A stretch of DNA of 64,000 nt. Origin: Cloacibacterium normanense. Its GTDB lineage: Bacteria > Bacteroidota > Bacteroidia > Flavobacteriales > Weeksellaceae. Made by a program: the position numbers and the translations under genes. Positions 53,053 to 61,068 of the stretch are shown here, in pieces. The stretch covers positions 186,001-250,000 of the forward strand of contig NZ_PTPZ01000001.1 in assembly GCF_002943105.1 (NCBI RefSeq), read 5' to 3'. Every line of letters starts with the position of its first letter. Position 1 is the stretch's first letter. The notes beneath the pieces were generated by a model. It was given only the letters and a program-made list of their open reading frames with translations, was not told the origin of the DNA and did not search any database.

Positions 53053-56000
53053 ATGTACTTGATTTTTGATACGGAAACTACTGGTTTGCCCCAAAATTTT
53101 AACGCACCCATCTCAGATTCAGATAATTGGCCAAGGATGGTGCAGATTGCGTGGCAATTACATGATGATGAAGGTAAATTAATTGAAAATCAGGATTATA
53201 TCATTAAACCTGAAGGGTACGATATTCCTTTTAACGCGACCAGAATTCACGGGATTTCTACCAAAATGGCCAAAGAAGAAGGAAAAGATTTAGTATGGGT
53301 TTTAGAAGAATTTAAAAAAGCATTAGAGAAGACAAAAGTTGGTGTTGGTCACAATATTGATTTTGATTATAAAATTGTAGGTGCAGAGTTTTTTAGAAAA
53401 GAAATCGAAAATAATCTTCAAGAAATTCCCAAAGCTGATACCATGGAATTGGGAACCGATTTCTGTGCTTTGCCAGGAGGAAGAGGAGGAAGATTTAAAT
53501 CTCCAAAACTAGGCGAGCTTTTTGAAAAATTATACGGTTACCAGTTTGATGAAGCGCACAATGCTGCTGCAGACGTAAATGCAACGGCTCAGATTTTCTT
53601 CGAAATGGCGAGACAACGTATCATTCCTGCAGAGAAAATGCTTTGGAGTGATGAGCAATTCCAAAATTTTCAGAAAATTTGGAGTGAGCCGATTAAACCT
53701 TTTGATATTGTTATCAGAAGGCAAGTTGCAGACTCTAAGAAGAAGAAATCTACCGTAGATTTTGGCGATACCAAGGATGTAGAAATTGGCGATTATTTCC
53801 ATTTTCATAATCATACCATTTATTCTACACTTGCCGCGACTTCTCATTTTAATGAACTGATAAAAGTAGCTGCCGAAAACGATTTTAAGGCAGTCGGAAT
53901 GGTAGATTTAGGAAATTTGATGGGTGCTTTCAAGTTTGTTTCCGAAGTTGAAAAATACAATGGAGATATCAAGAAAAAGAAATCAGAAGCCGAAGAAAAA
54001 GGTGAAGAGTTTACTAAAACACCTTTGGTTCCAGTTTTGGGTTGTGAATTTTATATTTCAGAAAGACCAGAGCAAAAACAATTTACCAAAGATGATCCAG
54101 ATAGAAGAACAAACATGGTTCTTTTGGCAAAAAATTTTCAAGGATATAAAAATCTTGCAAAACTTTCGAGTTTAGGTTATACCAACGGTTATTATGCGGG
54201 TGTACCAAGGATTTCTAAGAAACAAATTGCCGAATATAAAGAAAATCTTATCGCTATTACAGCGGGTATTTATGGAGATGTTCCAAATGCCATTTTGAAT
54301 TTCGGGGAACAAAAAGGAGAGGAAGTTTTTCTTTGGTGGAAAGAGCAGTTTGGAGACGATTTCTATGTGCAAATTCAGAATCATGACATAGAAGAAGAAG
54401 AGCACTTAAACGAAGTTTTATTAGAACTAGCCGATAAACATGATGTGAAAATTTTAGCACAAAATGAAACTTTTTATACCAAAAAAGAAGATGCTAAAAT
54501 TCAAGATATTATTACCTGTATCAAAGACGGAGAAAGAGTTTCTACGCCTATTGGTAAAGGTTTTGGGAAACGAAAAGGTTTAGCTAATGACCATTATTTT
54601 GTGCAAAATGCAGAAGAATTGAAACAAACTTTTCGTCAGTTTCCTGATGCTTTCGAAGCATACACAGACTTTTTACAAAAATTTGAACCTTATACTTTAA
54701 AGCGTGATGTTTTGCTTCCAAAATTTGATATTCCAGAAGAATTTCAAAGCGAAGAAGACGAAAAGGACGGGGGAAAACGTGGCGAAAATGCCTATTTAAG
54801 ACATCTGACTTATGAAGGTGCAAAGAAAAAATACGAAGAAATTACCGATGAAATCAGAGAAAGATTAGATTTTGAACTAGAAGTTATTGCCAATACAGGT
54901 TATCCTGGTTACTTTTTGATTGTTCAGGATTTCTGTAATGAAGCCCGAAAAATGGGCGTTTCAGTTGGTCCTGGTCGAGGTTCTGCAGCAGGTTCTGCAG
55001 TTGCGTATTGCATCGGAATTACCAATGTAGATCCGATTAAATATGATTTACTTTTTGAGCGTTTCTTGAATCCAGAGCGTGTTTCGATGCCCGATATTGA
55101 TATCGATTTTGATGATGAAGGTAGAGATGCGATTATAAAATGGGTAATTGAAAAATACGGACAAATGAACGTGGCGCAGATTATTACGTACTCTGTTTTG
55201 GGAGGGAAATCCGCGATTAAAGATGCAGGAAGAGTTCTGGATGTTTCGATTCCTGATACGAATGCGATTGCGAAATTAATTCCTGAAACTCCGGGAATGA
55301 ATATTGCAAAAGCACTCAATAAACCAGAAAAATTAAAACCAGAAGATAAACCTTTAGCCGAAGAAATGAAGGCGATTTTAGCGAATCCGAATGATTCTAG
55401 ACATCAAGTTTTGGCTTCGGCGCAGAAAATGGAAGGTTGCATCAGAAATACTGGAATTCACGCTTGTGGTGTGATTATTACGCCAGAAGACATTTCAAAT
55501 TTAGTTCCGATTTCTATCGCTGCAAAAGATGCGGGAATTTTGGTTTCTCAGTTTGATAACTCTGTTGCAGAAAGTGCTGGTTTGTTGAAAATGGACTTTC
55601 TAGGTTTAAGAACTTTAACCATTATCAAAGATGCAATAAAACTCATTAAACAACGTCACGGAATTGAAATCAATACGGATGAAATTCCTCTTGATGATAA
55701 AAAAACGTACGAACTTTTCAAAGAAGGAAGAACGATTGGGATTTTCCAATACGAAAGTGCGGGAATGCAAAAATACATGCGCGAACTGAAACCTACGGTT
55801 TTTGCGGATTTAATTGCGATGAACGCTTTGTACAGACCTGGACCGATTAAATACATTCCGAATTTCATCAACAGAAAACACGGTTTAGAGGAAATTGTTT
55901 ACGATTTAGAGGAATGTAAAGAATATTTAAAAGAAACCTACGGAATTACGGTTTATCAGGAGCAGGTAATGTTGCTTTCTCAGAAATTGGCGAATTTTAC

Positions 56001-57657
56001 TAAAGGTGAAGCCGATACACTAAGAAAAGCAATGGGTAAAAAACAGAAAGACGTTCTGGATAAAATGTACCCGAAATTTATTGAAGGTGGAAAAAAGAAT
56101 AATCTTAACGAAGAAAAGCTCAATAAAATTTGGAAAGACTGGGAAGCATTTGCAGAATATGCATTTAACAAATCTCACTCCACTTGTTATGCCTTAATTG
56201 CTTACCACACTGCTTATCTCAAAGCCAATTATCCTGCGGAATATATGGCGAGTGTGATGAGTAATAACATTAACAACACAAAGCAAATTACGCTTTTTAT
56301 GGAAGATTGTAGAGCGATTGGGGTAGATGTTTTAGGGCCAGATGTTAATGAATCTCAGTTCCAATTTGCGGTGAACGAAAAAGGACAAATCAGATTTGGG
56401 TTGGGAGCGATTAAAGGAATGGGAGAAGCACCTTCTGAAGCCATTTATATGGAAAGACAAAACGGTAGATTCAAAGATATTTATGATTTTTTTGAAAGAA
56501 TGCCATCTTCACAAGTCAATAAAAGAGTGGTGGAAAGTTTGGTGATTGCAGGTGCTTTTGACGAATTAGATTCTTATCACAGAGCGCAATATTTTGATGT
56601 GGATAATGCTGGAAGAACCAATATTGAAAAGCTTTTGCGTTACGGACAATCGTTTCAAGATAATAAAAACTCGGTGGAGAATTCACTTTTTGCTGATTTT
56701 GCAGATGAGGTTCAGATAGAAAGACCGAAACTTTTACCTTGTGCAGAATGGCAAAATATGCATAAACTGAATCGTGAGAAGGAAATCATCGGTTTCTATC
56801 TTTCGGCGCATCCTTTAGATGAATATAAATTCCAGTATAAGTTTATCAACGGAGAATTTTCTAAAAATTTCGTTTTAGAAGACAATAAAAAAAATGAAAT
56901 TGCTCCAAATGACTTGTCAGCCAAAATTTTAGATGAGGAAACAGACGATGATGAAAGCATTGATATAAGTTTAGAAGTTTCAGAAGATGAAGAATTGGTA
57001 GAAGAATCTTCTGCGAAAAAAGCTGAACCAAAAGGAAACTTCAATTTCTTGAATTTAGATGAAATTGATGCGTTCAAAGAACAATTATTTCCAGCTGGAA
57101 GTCTTTTTGAAGCGCCAAAAGATTGGAAGGAAAGACAAAAAATGTTTGATAATGCTAGAGAATACACGGTTTCTGGCTTGATTACCGAAATGATTTTGCG
57201 AGATGGGAAAAATTCTGGCGAAAAGATTTGTTTCTTGACTTTAGAAGATTATACGGGAAGTTACAGTTTCAGATTAGGGGATAGAGATTATATGAAGTTG
57301 CGTGAGAAAATTGCCAAAGATCGTTTTGTGATCGTGAAAATGAAGTTTACTCAAGGTTCTGAAGGAAGAGTTTTTACCAATGTTACAGATATTATGGATT
57401 TGAAAGATGCTTTCGAAAAGTATGCTAAATCGCTGTCGCTGATTATTCCTGTAAATGAACTGAATAAAACCGATATAGAATTTTTCAAAACGCAATTGTT
57501 GGCAGAAAAAGGAGAACATAAATTGAATGTTTTTCTCCAGAATCCTTTAGACAATACTTTTGTAGAAGCGAGAGCCTTGCATCAAACGATTAATATTAAT
57601 AATCAATTGCTTGAAAAAATTCATGAATTTGGAAAATTTGAAATTTATTTAAATTAA
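53053..57657 (+). CDS. dnaE: Replicative DNA polymerase III alpha subunit fused to a proofreading exonuclease
   Basis: 1534 aa, longer than the usual 1100-1200. Residues 1-190: DnaQ-type DEDDh 3'-5' exonuclease with ExoI FDTETTG (5-11), ExoII HNIDFDYK and ExoIII HNAAADVNAT, all catalytic residues present. Residues about 247-500: PHP domain whose metal site is largely lost (HNHT kept; usual TDH reads VDL; usual NDVHY reads NETFY near 470). Polymerase core follows: GPGRGSAAGSAVAY and the catalytic PDIDIDFDD (about 680-688), beta-clamp and HhH regions (about 1120-1175), an acidic linker (about 1290-1325) and an OB fold (about 1370-1440). Performs leading and lagging strand synthesis with built-in proofreading. 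Confidence 0.97.
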   Translation: MYLIFDTETTGLPQNFNAPISDSDNWPRMVQIAWQLHDDEGKLIENQDYIIKPEGYDIPFNATRIHGISTKMAKEEGKDLVWVLEEFKKALEKTKVGVGHNIDFDYKIVGAEFFRKEIENNLQEIPKADTMELGTDFCALPGGRGGRFKSPKLGELFEKLYGYQFDEAHNAAADVNATAQIFFEMARQRIIPAEKMLWSDEQFQNFQKIWSEPIKPFDIVIRRQVADSKKKKSTVDFGDTKDVEIGDYFHFHNHTIYSTLAATSHFNELIKVAAENDFKAVGMVDLGNLMGAFKFVSEVEKYNGDIKKKKSEAEEKGEEFTKTPLVPVLGCEFYISERPEQKQFTKDDPDRRTNMVLLAKNFQGYKNLAKLSSLGYTNGYYAGVPRISKKQIAEYKENLIAITAGIYGDVPNAILNFGEQKGEEVFLWWKEQFGDDFYVQIQNHDIEEEEHLNEVLLELADKHDVKILAQNETFYTKKEDAKIQDIITCIKDGERVSTPIGKGFGKRKGLANDHYFVQNAEELKQTFRQFPDAFEAYTDFLQKFEPYTLKRDVLLPKFDIPEEFQSEEDEKDGGKRGENAYLRHLTYEGAKKKYEEITDEIRERLDFELEVIANTGYPGYFLIVQDFCNEARKMGVSVGPGRGSAAGSAVAYCIGITNVDPIKYDLLFERFLNPERVSMPDIDIDFDDEGRDAIIKWVIEKYGQMNVAQIITYSVLGGKSAIKDAGRVLDVSIPDTNAIAKLIPETPGMNIAKALNKPEKLKPEDKPLAEEMKAILANPNDSRHQVLASAQKMEGCIRNTGIHACGVIITPEDISNLVPISIAAKDAGILVSQFDNSVAESAGLLKMDFLGLRTLTIIKDAIKLIKQRHGIEINTDEIPLDDKKTYELFKEGRTIGIFQYESAGMQKYMRELKPTVFADLIAMNALYRPGPIKYIPNFINRKHGLEEIVYDLEECKEYLKETYGITVYQEQVMLLSQKLANFTKGEADTLRKAMGKKQKDVLDKMYPKFIEGGKKNNLNEEKLNKIWKDWEAFAEYAFNKSHSTCYALIAYHTAYLKANYPAEYMASVMSNNINNTKQITLFMEDCRAIGVDVLGPDVNESQFQFAVNEKGQIRFGLGAIKGMGEAPSEAIYMERQNGRFKDIYDFFERMPSSQVNKRVVESLVIAGAFDELDSYHRAQYFDVDNAGRTNIEKLLRYGQSFQDNKNSVENSLFADFADEVQIERPKLLPCAEWQNMHKLNREKEIIGFYLSAHPLDEYKFQYKFINGEFSKNFVLEDNKKNEIAPNDLSAKILDEETDDDESIDISLEVSEDEELVEESSAKKAEPKGNFNFLNLDEIDAFKEQLFPAGSLFEAPKDWKERQKMFDNAREYTVSGLITEMILRDGKNSGEKICFLTLEDYTGSYSFRLGDRDYMKLREKIAKDRFVIVKMKFTQGSEGRVFTNVTDIMDLKDAFEKYAKSLSLIIPVNELNKTDIEFFKTQLLAEKGEHKLNVFLQNPLDNTFVEARALHQTININNQLLEKIHEFGKFEIYLN

Positions 57658-57664
57658 CATTAAG

Positions 57665-57688
57665 CCGAGATTTGTCTCGGTTTTTTTT
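57665..57688 (+). terminator. Terminator after dnaE
   Basis: ccgaga-tttg-tctcgg hairpin followed by eight T. Confidence 0.9.
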
Positions 57689-57726
57689 GTGATTGATTTT
57701 ATCTAAAACGAAATAGATAAAAACTT

Positions 57727-57753
57727 GGAAACTTTTTTTGTTTTTTAGTTTCC
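57727..57753 (+). promoter_or_regulatory. Candidate TetR operator across the efflux promoter
   Basis: ggaaact (57727-57733) and agtttcc (57747-57753) form a 7-base inverted repeat with a 13-base spacer that contains the -33 box (57738-57740). Its position suggests the TetR protein encoded next represses its own operon. Inference from position only. Confidence 0.5.
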
Positions 57754-57767
57754 GTTTTCTATCTTTG
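57738..57767 (+). promoter_or_regulatory. Promoter of the TetR-TolC-HlyD-RND operon
   Basis: TTG (57738-57740), 19 bases, then TATCTTTG (57760-57767): a complete match to the Bacteroidetes TTG-N17/23-TAnnTTTG promoter. The ATG is 12 bases further. The best-formed promoter in the window. Confidence 0.8.
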
Positions 57768-57778
57768 CACCCGTAATT

Positions 57779-58393
57779 ATGAAAAATACAAGATGTACAT
57801 TAGATAGATTGTTTGATATGTTTCGTACTCACGGTGCGAAAACACTTACAATGGATGATATTGCAAGAGAGTTTTGTATTTCTAAGAAAACCCTTTATCA
57901 AAAGTATAAAAACAAAGAAGAATTACTGACCGAAGTTCTAGAGCATATTTCTAGTAAGGCGATTGAGGAAGTAGAAACCGTAAGAAAAAATCATCAGTGT
58001 CCTATAGAAATCATGTTTATTTCTGGAACGAGAATAGACGATGCAACAAGTCAGGAGAAAAATGCGTTTGTATTACAATTGATAAAATATTATCCGGAAG
58101 TATTTCATCAGCATCAGAAATCAATATCAATAAAAATTGAAGAAATTTTAAAACAAAATTTCGAAAGAGGAGTAGAATTAGGATATTACAGAACAGATAT
58201 TCCTACTGATTTATTTATTAAATTTTTGACCACATTATTATTTTCTGTAGATGTTTCTCCGTTATTTGAAGATATTAAAGATAAAAAATACATTTCCACA
58301 GGAATTAAGTTTTTTTATCTAAACGCCATCGTAACAGAAAAAGGACAACAACGACTAAAAGAATTAAAAACAAAGTATGAAGAATTGGATTAA
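57779..58393 (+). CDS. TetR/AcrR-family transcriptional regulator
   Basis: 204 aa. N-terminal helix-turn-helix (about residues 14-52: THGAKTLTMDDIAREFCISKKTLYQKY, then KNKEELL) and a ligand-binding C-terminal all-helical domain. Typical local repressor of drug efflux; it is the first gene of the efflux operon, its stop overlaps the TolC gene start by 17 bases, and a palindrome in its promoter fits autoregulation. The inducing ligand is unknown. Confidence 0.93.
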   Translation: MKNTRCTLDRLFDMFRTHGAKTLTMDDIAREFCISKKTLYQKYKNKEELLTEVLEHISSKAIEEVETVRKNHQCPIEIMFISGTRIDDATSQEKNAFVLQLIKYYPEVFHQHQKSISIKIEEILKQNFERGVELGYYRTDIPTDLFIKFLTTLLFSVDVSPLFEDIKDKKYISTGIKFFYLNAIVTEKGQQRLKELKTKYEELD

Positions 58394-59699
58394 AATCTTC
58401 GCGCTCACCGCATTTTCTACGCAAATGTATGCACAGAAAAACCTCACAATAGATGAGGCAGTTTCTTATGCGCTAGAAAATAACGTCAACGTAAAAAAAG
58501 CAAAAATTGATCAAACCATTGCTCAGCAAAAAGTAAAAGAAACGGTAGGTATTGGTTTACCTCAAGTTAATGGACAGGTAAGATATCTTAATGGCGAAAA
58601 CCAAGTGCAATTAGTAGATGTAAGTAATTTTAATAATACATTTCCTAAAGGAACCATTGTGCCACTTAATTTTGGATTGCCTCATAATTTTAATGCGGGT
58701 TTATCAGTGACTCAATTATTATTTAATGGTTCTTATATTGTAGGGTTAGAAAGTGCTAAAACGTACAAAGAAACGGCATCATTAATCAAAGAAAAAACAG
58801 ATGTTTCGATTAAAGAAGCAGTGATGATGATGTACGCAGGTATTCTTGCAACAGAAGAAAATATCAAGACTTTAGAAGAAAACAAAAAAGTACTTGAGAA
58901 AAATCTAAATGATACTAAACAAGTATACAAAACAGGTCTTACAGAATTGCAAAGTGTAGAACAATTAGAATATTCTTATAAAAATCTATCCACAGTAATT
59001 GATAATCTTAAGAGAACAAAAGATAAGTTGAATGTTGGCTTAAAATACTTAATAGGATATCCACTTGATGAAAAGCTTGTGCTTTCGTCTTCTTTTGATG
59101 AGGTTTTAGATAAAAATAAACAATTAATTGCGAGAGATAGTTTTGATTTCAGCAATCATGTTGATTTAAAATTGAAACAAAATCAAGTAAGGATCAATCA
59201 GTTGTTATTAAAATTAGAAAAATCTAAAGCTTTGCCTTCATTAGCAGCATTTTTTAATCCAAGTTATGTGAGTGGTGGGTATGATTTTAAACCATTTAGT
59301 TCAGATTGGTTTTACAGTTCTAATTTCGGAATTCAAATAGACATTCCTGTGTTCAGTGGTTTACAAAGACATTGGAAAACAGAACAGGCTAAACTAAATT
59401 TAGTAAAAGCACAATTAGATAAAGAAGATGCCGAAAAACAACTGCAAAGCGAATATTATCAAAAAGCAACAGACTACGAAAACGCTCTAGCTTCTTATAA
59501 TACAGCAGAAGATTTGGTAAAACTTTCTTCTGAAATCTACAGAAAACAAAATGTGAAATTTAAAGAAGGCCTGGGTACAAGTTTTGAGCTTTCACAAGCA
59601 GAAAACCAATTGTATGAGGCTCAAACTAAATATTATCAAGCCGCTATAGAATTAATTCAAGCAAAAGTTCAACTAGACAAAGCAAAAGGAATTCTATAA
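58377..59699 (+). CDS. TolC-family outer-membrane efflux protein
   Basis: 440 aa. Signal peptide (MKNWIKIFALTAFSTQMYAQ), then the TolC fold with two helical repeats (LTIDEAVSYALENNVNVKKAK opens the first; QAENQLYEAQTKYYQAAIELIQAK closes the second). Forms the outer-membrane exit duct for the pump encoded downstream. Starts inside the TetR gene end (17-base overlap), implying coupled translation. Confidence 0.94.
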   Translation: MKNWIKIFALTAFSTQMYAQKNLTIDEAVSYALENNVNVKKAKIDQTIAQQKVKETVGIGLPQVNGQVRYLNGENQVQLVDVSNFNNTFPKGTIVPLNFGLPHNFNAGLSVTQLLFNGSYIVGLESAKTYKETASLIKEKTDVSIKEAVMMMYAGILATEENIKTLEENKKVLEKNLNDTKQVYKTGLTELQSVEQLEYSYKNLSTVIDNLKRTKDKLNVGLKYLIGYPLDEKLVLSSSFDEVLDKNKQLIARDSFDFSNHVDLKLKQNQVRINQLLLKLEKSKALPSLAAFFNPSYVSGGYDFKPFSSDWFYSSNFGIQIDIPVFSGLQRHWKTEQAKLNLVKAQLDKEDAEKQLQSEYYQKATDYENALASYNTAEDLVKLSSEIYRKQNVKFKEGLGTSFELSQAENQLYEAQTKYYQAAIELIQAKVQLDKAKGIL

Positions 59700-59741
59700 T
59701 CTTTATTAAATTATTTTTCAAAAAATTTGAAATCTACTATT

Positions 59742-60983
59742 ATGAAAAAAATATTTTTACCCATCTTATTATCTTTAGCAGTAATTTCTTGTAAAAAAGA
59801 AAATACAGATGACAATTTAGCAGACCTTATCGCTAAAAAAGACGTAAAAGGTTTGCAAGCTTACCGTGATCAACAGCAAAAAAGAATTGACAGCATTAAT
59901 GCTTTAATGGAAAATGTAGACCAGAATTTGTCAACTTTTGGCGTAAACCAAACTCAAGGTTTTGTTTCTATCTTGCCATTAGAACTTACTAATTTTGCTC
60001 ACTATATAGAACTTCAAGGAAATGTTACTACAGACCAAGATGTAGCAGTTCAGCCACAAATGCCAGGAACTTTAACATTGTATGTTCGTCAAGGTCAATA
60101 TGTAGGTGCTGGTCAAGTCATTGGTAGAGTAGCAGATGGAGGTTTGGCAGACCAATTAAAACAAGCACAAATTCAAGTTTCTGCAGTAAACGCTCAATTA
60201 CAACAAGTGAAATCTGCTTCGGAATTGGCTAAAATCACCTACGAAAAACAAGCTTCTCTTTGGAAACAAAAAATCGGTTCAGAAATTCAGTTTTTACAAG
60301 CTAAAACCAATTATGAATCAAGCGTAAAACAAGTTTCTGCGGTGCAAAGTCAAGTGGCGGCCACTCAAAAAGCTGCAGACGCAGTAGCAGCTACACTGAG
60401 CAAAACAGCAATTAGAGCTCCATTTTCTGGTGTGATAGATGAAGTAATGCAACAAACAGGACAGGTGGTTTCTCCAGGAATGCCAATTGTGAAGTTGATT
60501 AATCTTACTGCAATGAGAGTAGAAGCAAAAGTTCCAGAAACTTACCTTTCCAACGTAAAAGCGGGAACTTCTGTTATAGTAGATTTTCCAATGTTGAAGA
60601 AAACGGTAAATTCTAGAGTAAGATTAACTTCTAATTTTATTAACCCAGCGAATAGAACTTTTACCATTCAAGTTCCGATTGCTAACCAAGGTGGAATTAT
60701 TAAACCAAATCTTTTGGCTAAAGTAAAAATTGAAGATTATTTTAATCCAAATGCGATTGTAGTACCATCGCAGTACATTTATGAAGATGCTGCTTATAAA
60801 TCTTTCGTATTCGTGGCGAAAAATGTAAACGGAAACCAAGGTGTGGCTAAAAAAGTATTCATTACTAAAGGTGAAAAATCTGAAAACTCTATAGAAATCA
60901 AGAGCGGATTAAACAAAGGTGATATCTTAATTACCGATGGTTCTAAAACTTTAGTAGACGGACAAAAAATTAAAATTCAATAA
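59742..60983 (+). CDS. RND efflux periplasmic adaptor (HlyD/AcrA family) lipoprotein
   Basis: 413 aa from the ATG at 59742; a TTG at 59727 would add five residues. Lipobox AVISC (Cys17) anchors it to the membrane. An acidic/Gln coiled region (about 25-65) precedes the barrel-sandwich-hybrid and hairpin: AVQPQMPGTLTLYVRQGQYVGAGQVIGRV (lipoyl-like) ... KTAIRAPFSGVIDEVMQQTGQVVSPG, and a membrane-proximal domain ending LVDGQKIKIQ. Bridges the inner-membrane pump and TolC. Sits between the two in the operon. Confidence 0.94.
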   Translation: MKKIFLPILLSLAVISCKKENTDDNLADLIAKKDVKGLQAYRDQQQKRIDSINALMENVDQNLSTFGVNQTQGFVSILPLELTNFAHYIELQGNVTTDQDVAVQPQMPGTLTLYVRQGQYVGAGQVIGRVADGGLADQLKQAQIQVSAVNAQLQQVKSASELAKITYEKQASLWKQKIGSEIQFLQAKTNYESSVKQVSAVQSQVAATQKAADAVAATLSKTAIRAPFSGVIDEVMQQTGQVVSPGMPIVKLINLTAMRVEAKVPETYLSNVKAGTSVIVDFPMLKKTVNSRVRLTSNFINPANRTFTIQVPIANQGGIIKPNLLAKVKIEDYFNPNAIVVPSQYIYEDAAYKSFVFVAKNVNGNQGVAKKVFITKGEKSENSIEIKSGLNKGDILITDGSKTLVDGQKIKIQ

Positions 60984-61007
60984 TAATGCTATCTGCAATC
61001 AGCTATT

Positions 61008-61062
61008 GGCAATCAGCATAAATTGAATCGCCAAAAGCTGAAAGCTGAAAGCCGAAAGCTAA
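61008..61062. repeat. Tandem 'agctgaaagc' words before the RND pump gene
   Basis: gcaatcagc occurs twice, then aaagctgaaagctgaaagccgaaagc: imperfect 8-9-base tandem units filling the adaptor-pump gap. The same words occur inverted at 10011-10040. Could be hypervariable; no coding role. Confidence 0.6.
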
Positions 61063-61068
61063 TAAAAT

